DNA from: Gnetum montanum
Taxonomy: Eukaryota; Streptophyta; Gnetopsida; Gnetales; Gnetaceae
DNA length: 64,000 nucleotides
NCBI GenBank assembly: GCA_015680685.1
Contig: MNCI01034965.1
Coordinates: forward strand, 78,087 to 142,086
Reading direction: 5' to 3'
Made by a program: the position numbers and the translations under genes. Under the pieces are notes generated by a model that saw only the letters and a program-made list of their open reading frames with translations, was not told where the DNA came from and searched no databases. Of the stretch, positions 22,290 to 31,927 are shown piece by piece. How positions within the stretch are numbered: position 1 is the stretch's first letter; each line of letters begins with the position of its first letter.

Positions 22290-25200
22290 CCCCAAAAGTT
22301 GATTGATCTGGGAAGCCCCCTCATCTATCTTCAAGTGGTAGGGAATGAGCCATGTAAAGCTCTTCTAGACTCGAGGTTGGGAGTTAATTTGATCTCTCAT
22401 GATATTTATAAGAATTGGAACTTGCCCCCATTAAAGAAGAGCAACATTCAACTCGAACTGGCAGACCAATCCATCACTATTCCCTTGGGATTGGTAGAGG
22501 ACATTGTGACCACCGTTTGTGGGTGGGCTTATCCTGTTGATTTCCTTGTCATCCATGTGGAGAATTGTAAGGGGAACTTCCCAATCATAATGGGAAGAGC
22601 CTAGTTGAGCATGATGGATGGACGACTTGGCCTCCATGATCTTTCCCTTGAGATTTCAAAGGAGAACCCTTTTAGAAAGATCAAGAAGAAGCACATTCCC
22701 TGCATCGCGTATAGTGACTTAGGGTGCAACTGTGTGTAGCAACTTTGGTCCACCAAGCAGACATCCATTCAAGCATGTAGTCGATGTACTGAAGAATCAC
22801 CTATTCAATAGTGCCTGTATGCAGCAGCCACAAATCAAGAAGGCCACCAGTGGTTGATAGCTGATACTGCTAGTAGCTCATTGTGCATGGAACCATTTTA
22901 GGGGCTTGTAAGAGCCTACGTAGAAAGCATGGATGAAATGGAAGAGGTTCATCAATAGGTCTTCATTTTTTATGACCGTGATGACTAGGGATAGTTGCAA
23001 ATCCTTGAGAGCTTCAAACAAGAGCCCTTGGAGCTAAAATCCTTACTGGCCCACCTACAATATGTATTCTTGCAGAATGGAAAATTGGTCATCATTAATG
23101 CCACACTTGCTCCTGAACAAAAGGAGAAGTTGCTGAAGGTGATAAAAAATGGGATGCTACTTTCACATGGTCCTATCTTGAGTTGACGGGAGTCGATGCC
23201 AGGGTTTTCCAACATTGGATCTATATTGATGCCTCCATGAAGCCACGATGATAACCACAAAGGTGATTGAACCCCAAACTGAAGTAGGTTGTCAAAGATG
23301 AGATCGAGCAGTTGCTAAAGGCAGGGTTCATCTATTCCATTGCTGATAGTGAATGGGTTAGCCCACTCATTATTGTGCCAAAGAAAGGTGGAAAATGGAG
23401 GGTCTGTATAGATTTTCGATTACTTAACATGGCAACCTTCAAAGACCACTTCCCACTCCCATTTGTGGACCAGGTGTTGGATACCATTTCAGGGCATCGT
23501 GATTATAGCTTTTTGGATGGTTATAGTGGCTATAACCAAATCCAGATTGCACCAGAGGATCAGGCCAAAACAACTTTCACAAGTCCCTGGGGGACTTTCG
23601 CATACAAGAAGATGCCCTTTGGCCTGTGTAACAACTTTCACTCCTTTTCCTTATCATCTTTTAGTAACAAATTGGCAATGTGGTAGAGGTCTTCATGGAT
23701 GACTTCTCCACCTATGGGGCCACATTCGAGCAAGCCTTGGACCACCTTGAGCAAGTTTTGAAAAAGGTGTGTTGACACTAATCTGTGGCTCAATTGGTAG
23801 AAAAGACACCTAATGGTCCAAGAAGGCATTGTGCTAGGGCATCATATCTTACAAACAAGGATTAGTGTGGATCCTGAAAAGATCAAGGTCATCCAAGGAA
23901 TCACCCACAAACCAAGCACTATCAAAGATGTTCAGTCATTTCTTGGCCACACTGGTTAGTACCGGCACTTCATCGAAAACTTCTCAAAGATTGCCAAGCC
24001 ATTGGTGGAGCTCACAAAGAAAGATGTTGTGTTCATTTGGACCAAGGAATGTGAATCTGCATTCCAAGTGCTGAAGCAAAAACTCATAGAGACTCTAGTA
24101 CTATGAGCACATAATTGGTCCAAGCCCTTCCACATCATGATGGATGCATCCAATTACACCTTGGGAGTCATGCTTACACAATGTGATGATCAAAACTGTC
24201 TATATTATATCTACTATGCAAGCCATAGAATTATGGGTGCTCAACTTAACTACACCACCACCGAAAAGGAGTTGATGGCGATGGTGTTCGCCTTGGAAAA
24301 ATTCCAGCTCCATGTGCTCGGATATAAGGTGTTCGTGCATACTGACCACAGTGCTATTTGGTTCCTAATGAAAAAACCAATGGTGAGCCCCCACATCATC
24401 CGATGGCTGGTGATTCTTTAGGAGTTTGAACTCATGATGGTAGATTGAAAGGGAACCGAGAATTCACTAACCACTTGTCTCGGTTACAATGCGATGATGC
24501 TGAAGAGAAGGAGCCCCTCTCTAATCAATTTCCAAATGAACTCCTCTTCATGGGTGTAGTCGATTCACAAGTGCTCAAAGAATCACCTTGGTTCAACCAC
24601 ATCCTCACCTATCTCACAACTCAGGAGTTTCCTAAGGAGTGGAACCATCAGTAGAAACAATAGTTTCTCCATAAGGCTAAGCACTTCATGGAAATCAATG
24701 GTCACCTTTATAAGGTGTGTGTAGATGGCCTGGTTCGATGGTGTGTCCCTAATGACTATACATTGCGCATCCTGCAAGATGCTCATGAGGGCCCTTATGG
24801 GGGCCAATATGCTAGATGTCACATGGCCATTAAGATCATGCTTGCAGGATATTACTAGCCCATAATTTTCAAGGACACACAATGATTTCCCACTCCTGTG
24901 AATGATGCTAGAGAGATGGTGGGATGACTACACGAATGGAGGGCCCTCAATAGTGGATCCAACCACTGGATCCCTTTGACATTTGTGGCATCAACTTCAT
25001 GGGGCCCATCACACCCCTATCCAATGGAAAGGCATACATCATCGTAGCTATGGACTACTGCATAAAGTGGGTGGAAGCGGTAGCCGTCGTCAACTGTTCT
25101 TCGAACACCATCGCATGATTTGTCCAACAAGAAATCATTAACAAGTTTGGAGTGCCACGTGCACTCATCTCAGATAATCGAACCCATTTCATAGGTGTCA

Positions 25201-25934
25201 CTTTTTGAAAGCTCATGCAACACTTGAGGGTTACCCATAAATTTACCATACCTTATCATCCCCAAGCCAATGGGTAGGCCGAAGTCACCAATAGGGAGAT
25301 CACCAAGATCCTTACCTAAACCATCAACAAGTATAGGAGGGACTAGAGCACCAAAATTAATGCCCTCTAGGCCTATTTCTCTACTTGGAAACTTCCTATA
25401 GGTTACTCTCCCTATGAGTTAGTGTATGGTAAGTTACCAGAACTTCAAATCCAAGCAGAACTCCAGACAATATCCATCGCAAGTAACTCAGGCCTTGACC
25501 TACCGCTAACACAACGCGAACAACTAATCAACCTAAGTGTGCTAGATGAGAACTGATTAGTGGCCCTATCTTCAAATGAGATCCACAAGGCCTACAACAA
25601 GAAACAACATGATCTTAGGATTCAGAAGGTCACATTAAAATGTGGAGAAAAGGTGTTGTATTGGAAGCCCACACATGTATCACAATCGCCCAAGTTTCAA
25701 ACACTATGGGAGGGACCTTACATTGTCTCTGAAACCTTCCCATCTAGGGCCTTACTTATCCACAAACCTGAGGATCCCACAAGAATGCAGTTGGTCAACC
25801 AGCAACAACTAAAACCTTTTCGTGAACTCCATTTAACCAGTGCCACCACCTCATCATCATCAGCCCAACCACGTTCCATCTTTCGTGTCTCCTCCTTTCC
25901 ACCTAGTCGTGGGGGAGATAATCCTCCATGCTAA
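22290..25934 (+). pseudogene. Element 2 pol: protease, reverse transcriptase, RNase H, integrase (decayed)
   Basis: PR at 22299-22604 has L-L-D-S-R where D-S-G is expected, so the catalytic loop is damaged. RT at about 23260-23850 has I-V-P-K-K-G-G-K-W-R-V-C-I-D-F-R, D-G-Y-S-G-Y-N-Q-I, P-F-G-L-C-N, and after a frameshift the catalytic F-M-D-D-F (23692-23706). RNase H at 24137-24421 has M-D-A-S, T-E-K-E and H-T-D-H. Integrase at about 24660-25934 has a zinc-finger remnant, F-M-G-P, I-S-D-N-R-T-H-F-I-G and Y-H-P-Q-A-N-G, with a basic C-terminus. No chromodomain follows. Motif style and PR-RT-RH-IN order place it in the Athila branch of Ty3/gypsy. It ends at a stop after G-G-D-N-P-P-C. Confidence 0.92.
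25904..25919 (+). other. Element 2 second (central) polypurine-tract-like site
   Basis: TAGTCGTGGGGGAGAT spans the last integrase codons. It is followed by a T-rich stretch (about 25960-26070). Similar sites follow gag or pol in all other copies. Confidence 0.55.
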
Positions 25935-27473
25935 TCCATTCCGCTACGCCCCTCACTTTTTGAATTTTTGTTTTACACTTTTTTTTTTCAACATAAGTTT
26001 GCCTATTCTTGCCACATTTTCTTTTCTTTACTTATTTTTCCATTTTCTTGTTATTTAATTTTCAATTGATCATTAATAAGTCATCTTATTGTCATCAAGT
26101 TTGACACGGATGGTTTTCATTGCAATGGGTTGTGGGGAATGGCCCACCTTTTACCCCACTCTTGCCCTCACATGGTTGTTCTTGGTTTTTGCATTCACCG
26201 TCATCTCATAATATCAGTAGTGAGTCCACATCATCCACCCATTCATCCCCTCCATGGTTTTCCTACCATTGGAAATATGCAACCCAATTTGACTTAAAAA
26301 ACACTTTAATGAATGTGTGACTTGTGTAGTTCCTTGACTCGGGGGTGACCCAATGGTTTGAATCAGGTGTGACTTCAAGGGGATTGCGACATGTGTCATC
26401 CTCTTCCATCCCTTGGGTGGTGAGAGTGCCCTTACATATTTCTTCCCACTCCAAGTTCTCCTCTACAAGGAAGCTCCTTGGAAGTTTGACCTTGCATGGT
26501 GTGGTCCTCATTAAAAATATAAAAAAAAAGAGAAAAAAAAACAAAAAAAAAACATGAGGATTCAAAGCATACCCCTTGGTCAAATGCATGCATACAAGCA
26601 TGAGTCTTCACATGGTGTGGTTCCCATGAAATGAAAATCCAAAGAAACAATAAAAAATAAAATCTTAACGATGTGGGAATTCAAAGCACACCCTTTAGAC
26701 CACCTCTCACAAGCCATAAGCACTAGTCATGGGACTTTCTTCATCCCCTATGACTTGGTCCCATTTCACTTCCTTCCTCTCACATCTACTGGAGTGGTGG
26801 TTCTCTATGAGTGCATTCCTGGCCACTTTGGCGGTGGTCGGGCCTTCTCATGTTGCTGCGATGTCACTGGCTATGGTTGGTTTTGGGTCTGAACATAGGC
26901 AAGGTCCTATCGAGTCACTTAACCACAACTTCACACGGGGTTTCATGTGACTGGTAATTGGAATTCCAAACCTCACTCCTCTCTCTTCATGCATTTTCTC
27001 TCCATGTCTCACCTCGCTACTGGTCTTATGATTTGATTGTTTGTCATGATCCCTATGAACTTCCCATGCCTTGGCAGGTTCTCATGGATGGAAGTATTAA
27101 CTTACAGTCACCTTTCCTTCGCTCTAGGGCTCATGGACCCCAGAGTTGGGGATATGCAAGGGCTTCAAAGGTTATCGCCTACTATGGGGAGGACCTACTT
27201 ACATATTCTTGGTATCATTTGTTAGTCTCTCATCCTTGGGGTTGACTGGTGGCTTGTTTTCATACTACCCATTGCTCGATCTCTTCCCCATGGAGTTATT
27301 TTTCATCATGTTCTCCTACCTATGACTCTTTTTTGAGCCCCGATTACCTTCCTCCTATCCTCAACCATGTCTGGCCCTCTCACGCACTTTAACTACCCCA
27401 ATTTAGCATTTCAAATTCATCATTTTGGGCTTTTTAAGGGGCTGGTCAACGTTGGTCAATGGGTGTGATCCCC
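25935..27473 (+). other. Element 2 non-coding spacer
   Basis: Its reading frames are short and not conserved. Landmarks shared with the other copies are a T-rich start, 'gtgagtccacatcatccacc' (about 26222) and the word GGTGTGACTTCAAGGGGATT (26366-26385). A 119-base imperfect repeat with 'attcaaagca(t/c)accc' (26560 and 26679) surrounds an A-rich tract at 26520-26553. Confidence 0.6.
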
Positions 27474-27533
27474 TACGTATACGAGGCCCCATATATGTAG
27501 CCCTGTTGATGCAATGCCTAATCCCTATATATA
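27474..27533 (+). promoter_or_regulatory. Element 2 internal U3-like block and TATA box upstream of ORF3
   Basis: CTACGTATACGAGGCCCCAT and TATGTAGCC words repeat those of this element's LTR block (CTACGTATATGTGG and CAACGTAGCC at 18725-18775). They are followed by CCCTATATATAGGCC with TATATATA at 27526-27533. The putative splice donor lies 153 bases downstream. It is a candidate internal promoter for ORF3. Confidence 0.5.
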
Positions 27534-27678
27534 GGCCCACTATGCTTTACATTTTCATCATTTGGAATCCAAATTAGGGGGAGATTTTGCCATTTTTTCT
27601 GCCTAACTCTTCCCAAGCACCCATGTGTCCTACCGCACGTTCGCATCAATCGATCCTTACCCTCTTGAGCACCTGGAA

Positions 27679-27953
27679 GTATGCTCTTAGTTGTTGGGGG
27701 GTGAAGCCTTGCGTAATTAATTAATTAATTAACCAACTAAGACTTCATGCCTCTAAGGAAAGAAACGAAAACAACCATTTAAACTCCAACTTATCCCTTA
27801 TTGTTTTTGGCTCTAACACATCAAATTAACACTCTGAGGTATTTAATGAAATGCCTATGTTAACAACATAACTTAGTCAAACTGAGAAGGTGTATAAGGC
27901 CCATTTTTAAGCAACTTGTGTACAATCTAATTGATGGTTATGTTTTCTTACAG
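27679..27953 (+). other. Element 2 putative ORF3 intron (275 bp)
   Basis: A GTATGC donor follows 'acctggaa'. A CTAAT branch-like sequence (27927-27931) lies about 23 bases from the end, and 'gttttcttacag' is a good acceptor that abuts ATGG of ORF3. Elements 1, 3 and D have the same arrangement. Inferred from sequence only. Confidence 0.5.
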
Positions 27954-30776
27954 ATGGCACCCAAGGGGCGAAGGACCATCACAATTGAGGGATAAGCACC
28001 CCCAAACGGGAAGAGGATGAGGTGTGTAACAACCAGAGCATGTGGTGGGCTCTCATGCAATTGGCCCCCTCTACAAAGGACCTGATGTTGAATCTATCCA
28101 TCAAATTCCCGAAGAGGAGATTCCCAGTGAGTAATTGTAAGGGTATGAAACTCCAGGGATAGCACCACGGCTTGAGGTCACCTTGACCCAAGCCTGTTTT
28201 GATGCTATCAATCCACAAAAAGTGCAACAGATGATCCTCCAAGAGCTAAAATTTGGACCATTTCTTGAAAATGCACCAAAAGATGTAAGGCTTTAGCTAC
28301 AAAATTCTCCTATGTAGCCAATCATCACATCCAGTGGTGAATGGTACCTAGGAGAGACCTATCTCTTCTAGATGAATCAGCAACTAGGGTCCAAATTAAG
28401 GATTAAGGACATTTATGTCTCTTACTTTGCTAAGGTAATAGCATAATCTCTAGGGTTGCCAAAGACTGGAGAAGATGTGGCAGAGATACCAAAACAAGAA
28501 AACCTTTAGGTAAAGGCGGAATGGATCAAATGGTTCTATGGGATAAAGTGTAAGGAGTTTGGCTCTTTGACCATGGTGGAGAGGGGTACTCAAAGATTGT
28601 ATCTTACCACTTGAACCCAATGGTAAGACCCAGCAAAATCACGGCCTTCTCTGCTCATGCGTGTGCTACCTTGAGTGGAAAATTCCCAATGATTCTTCCA
28701 TAGTTGCTGTTCTTGGAAATTGAAAAGAGTGTCAATGAAAGCAAACATGGAAGACGAGCTCTCCCCTTTCCCTACCTAATCAAAAAGCTGTGGAAATGAG
28801 CATGGATAGCATGGTATGCTAATGATATGATCCGACATGTCCCGATATCCTCATGGCAGAAAATGATGAAGGATAAAACTCCTGCCACCACACAGATAGA
28901 GGAGGAGCAGCAACCACCTCCACCACCTACACAAGCAATAGGGTTGAGTTTGTAAACCATTGTAGAGCACATCCATGAAATTTGACAAATGCTCTTGAGC
29001 TAGCAAGAGCAATCTAGTAGGACTAGTGGAGGAGAAGACCCTTCAGTCTACCATCCTATAATGAGCCACCTAGAGCAAGTGGATCGATTAGTCAGCAAGC
29101 TAGAAAGGGTAGGGCCAATGTTCTCTGCAACCTGAACATAAGTGCCTGCATGAATAGATCCTAGCATCTGAGAGGTAACAGTATCCACACAACAATTATT
29201 TCATGAAATTTCTGGGAATGCTGCTATGTTCTTGGTACGCTTGGAAGATGGTAAAGGGGTAACAGTCCTAGTGATGCAACACCAAGGATAGGAGATTACG
29301 GTCGAAATGGTTGCTGATATAATTTCTATGGCTCTCAACGCATCAGCGACACCTGTATCAGACGTTCATGCACTTCAAGATGTACAGGCATCTACCAAAA
29401 CTTTGCATAGCAAATTTGATGCAACCCAACACGAGGATTTGTTGGACTGACCAGTGGGAACCAGACAACCACTTCTAGATGTCTTTAACCTTCTAGACAA
29501 CATTACTACAACCCAGTCAGATCTGATCTCAACAAAGGGTAAGAGCCTTATTTTGGAAGGGAAACTTGAAGCTACTCAAGTCGCTTGTCAATGCTTGGCA
29601 ATAGAAGTAGCATAATTAAGAGCCCAACTTACCAATCCATCTATCCTCAACCTTGAGTTCACTAGAGATGAAGCTTTTCAACAACTTTAGCTCAAACTTC
29701 ATATCATTGAGGATGTGTGAGAGTCGGTGATCCTCTATAAGTCCTTGGCAGATGCTTGAGCATATCATTTAAACATGGACTTGACAGAGGTTCATCAAGA
29801 GAATGTCTGGTTGACAGCGAAGGTTCATCGTCTGTGCAATGTTGGTGTAGAAAATGAACACATGAAAAATTTTATCCACTAACAGCAGAAAGAACTAGCT
29901 AGGATGAATGCTGATGTAAGAAGGTTGGTCATTGAGAACTAAAATTTGTCAATGAAGGAGGTTCAAGCGTTGCGACAGAAATCTGCCATTGAAATTGTGC
30001 TTTGAAGAACGAGGCCCTAAAATTTGAAAAAAATCAAAAATCATTATAGGGACCAAGTGGGATTACAAAAGGAAGTACATGAAAAGCATATTCAGGTCAC
30101 AAAGACCACAATGAACCAAGCACTCCAATAGCTCCGAGAAGGAGGCAAGGTATGGCAACCTATCTTTGATGGGTTGAATGCCTACAATCAAGTTAAAATC
30201 CATCTTAAGGAGTTGCAGATTGAGGAGATGATAGGATATATGGAGCTTGCCAACCTTCACTATGTAAACCTGGCTATGCTCATAGCTGAGAGACTATGGT
30301 CAGAGTTGGAAAAATAAGTGGCTGCCTCGTATTCTCTATACGAGGGTGAGTTCCAGGCACACAAAGCAACAAAGCATAAACTAGAAACAACAAAAGCATA
30401 ACTCGAGGTTCTTCACACGCGATTTGAAGAACAATGTACAGTCGCAAAGAACTTGGCCTATCGAATGAATGACTACCAGCAGTTGCAGACATCTATACAA
30501 ACATTTGACATCAAACGAAAATAGTTCGTAGCCTGGTTTGTCAACCTAAAAGAACTCTTCCTTGCATTGCCATGCCCTTGGGAGGTTCCTGTTCCAGCAC
30601 ACATTGGTGAAGCTACCTGGATGGTGAATGATCCCAGAAGCAAGGAAGAAAAGATGAGGGCTCTCTTGGAGGCTTTTCTATTACCTCCAGAAGTTGCAGC
30701 TGCTATGGGACAACCATCATTCGTGAAGGTCTGTTGGAACCACCACCACCTAGGACGATGTGATCTTCTTTGGTAA
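27954..30776 (+). pseudogene. Element 2 ORF3: plant transposon-type domain protein with coiled coil (decayed)
   Basis: The start ATG 27954 begins M-A-P-K, as in elements 1 and 3. The domain resembling the plant transposon-type domain spans about 28250-28800 and ends with L-P-F-P-Y-L-I-K-K-L. A Pro/Gln-rich hinge (about 28880-28940) follows, then a long Glu/Lys/Gln-rich region likely to be coiled coil (about 29200-30540), and the conserved tail P-C-P-W-E-V-P-V-P-A-H-I ... K-E-E-K-M-R-A-L-L (30570-30680). The stop is at 30774-30776. It is broken by several stops and shifts. Function unknown; it lies where envelope-like frames occur in some plant elements, but I see no signal peptide or membrane segment. 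Confidence 0.75.
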
Positions 30777-31003
30777 TTTTGTGCATCTTTCTTCACAGTA
30801 GAGACTCCAGGACTAGCAGGGTGTTTAATTTTGTCTCTGAACACATCATTTTTGTAATTTTTCCTTCTTTGTAACTTAGGCACTTGGTAAAATTGATTTT
30901 GTGTCATGTGTGTGTGTCTTGTGTGTATTAAGTCATGTGTGTTGTAAATAATAGTCCATACCTTCCAAATTGTAGAGTAACTCGAGGACAAGTTTTTACT
31001 CAA
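30777..31003 (+). other. Element 2 untranslated tail
   Basis: T- and GT-rich (tgtgtgtgtcttgtgtgtat, about 30908), ending in the conserved ACTCGAGGACAAGTTTTTAC before the polypurine tract. Confidence 0.6.
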
Positions 31004-31014
31004 TTGTGGGGGTA
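31004..31014 (+). other. Element 2 3' polypurine tract
   Basis: TTGTGGGGGTA directly precedes the LTR start TGATGA; it is the plus-strand primer site. Confidence 0.9.
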
Positions 31015-31922
31015 TGATGAAGTGTCATTAGTCGATGCGTTGACTAGGCTGTGTATATGGGGCTGTGTATACGTAGTTGCATCGATGTGACCCCATCGAC
31101 GTAGCCTTCAATGTGTCGACGTGGCCCCATTTACACAGAGCCTATTTTGGCCTATAAATAAGAGGGCCTTCCACCTCGCTTAGGTACCTTTTAGTTAATT
31201 GTAGCAAAGCTCTTGCAGTTTGTTCCCGCGAGAGTTAGAATATTTTTTAGGTGCCCGCAACAGGTGTAAGGAAACTGCCTAGATATTTATTCAAGCATTG
31301 ATGTATCTGAGCCCATTGGTGTAACGACAATAAAGACAAATTCTTCAAGCATTCCTTGTAGCATTTAGACTTAGCCATTTAATTCATTCAATAGTTTAAT
31401 ATTTTCATGCTTTGATAATTACTAGAATTACTTAATTTTCCATTATTATTCTTTCAATCGTTATCTCTCTCTCTTTAGTTCGTAAAAATCATAAGTACGA
31501 ACATCTCGAACGTAAACCCAACGCTTGGTAACCCAGTGACACTTAACGTCTGATAACCTAGTAGTGGTTAGGGGATGCTCAGAACGTGCCTAGAAGATGG
31601 GATTGGATACTTATGCTAGGAGTAGTTAATATATAGATTAAGATAATTATAGATTACTTAATACTCTAGCCTTACTTTCCAAGATAATTAGATGCCAAAA
31701 GATAAAGTAAAAACTATAAAAATCATTAGCCTTAATCTCACTTAACTATTGCAATTAGGACATCATAAGTGAGGTTAGGCAGATGAGGACCGTTCTAACC
31801 CAAGGTTTGCTAGTTAGGGTCTGGTGTATGTTAAGTGCTTACAGTCTATAGAATTCGACTCAGTCACGTGTGAACACCCGTGATTCGTATGGTTAGACAT
31901 AGGGGTACCTAGCCACTCATTA
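31015..31922 (+). repeat. Element 2 3' LTR (908 bp)
   Basis: Same length as 18679-19586. TATAAATA is at 31153-31160 and AATAAA at 31329-31334. The end reads ACTCATTA (decayed TCATCA), then target duplication GTTTC. Confidence 0.95.
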
Positions 31923-31927
31923 GTTTC

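Larger units (their letters stand above)
18679..31922 (+). mobile_element. Element 2: full-length Athila/Tat-like LTR retrotransposon, 13.2 kb
   Basis: This is the best preserved copy. 5' LTR 18679-19586, primer site 19588-19605, gag 19734 to about 22270, pol to 25934, second polypurine tract 25904-25919, spacer, internal promoter block and TATA (27474-27533), intron-like segment 27679-27953, ORF3 27954-30776, polypurine tract 31004-31014, 3' LTR 31015-31922. Both LTRs are exactly 908 bp. The target duplication is GTTTC (18674-18678 and 31923-31927), inside ORF3 of element D. Stops and frameshifts in all frames make it non-functional. Confidence 0.95.

Noticed and set aside
26263-26650. Hydrophobic and Phe-rich minus-strand frames in the element 2 spacer
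   Set aside because: They come from the A-rich tract at 26520-26553 read in antisense and are not conserved in other spacers.
27720-27741. AATTAATT repeat in the element 2 intron-like segment as a separate regulatory site
   Set aside because: A short simple repeat (about 'aattaattaattaattaacc') with no counterpart in the other copies.
27954-30776. ORF3 as a retroviral-type envelope gene
   Set aside because: The position fits, but no signal peptide, transmembrane segment or cleavage motif is visible; coiled coil and transposon-type domain fit better.
30473-31003. 176-aa minus-strand frame
   Set aside because: Antisense of element 2 ORF3 and its tail; no family similarity, and the sense strand carries the conserved motifs.
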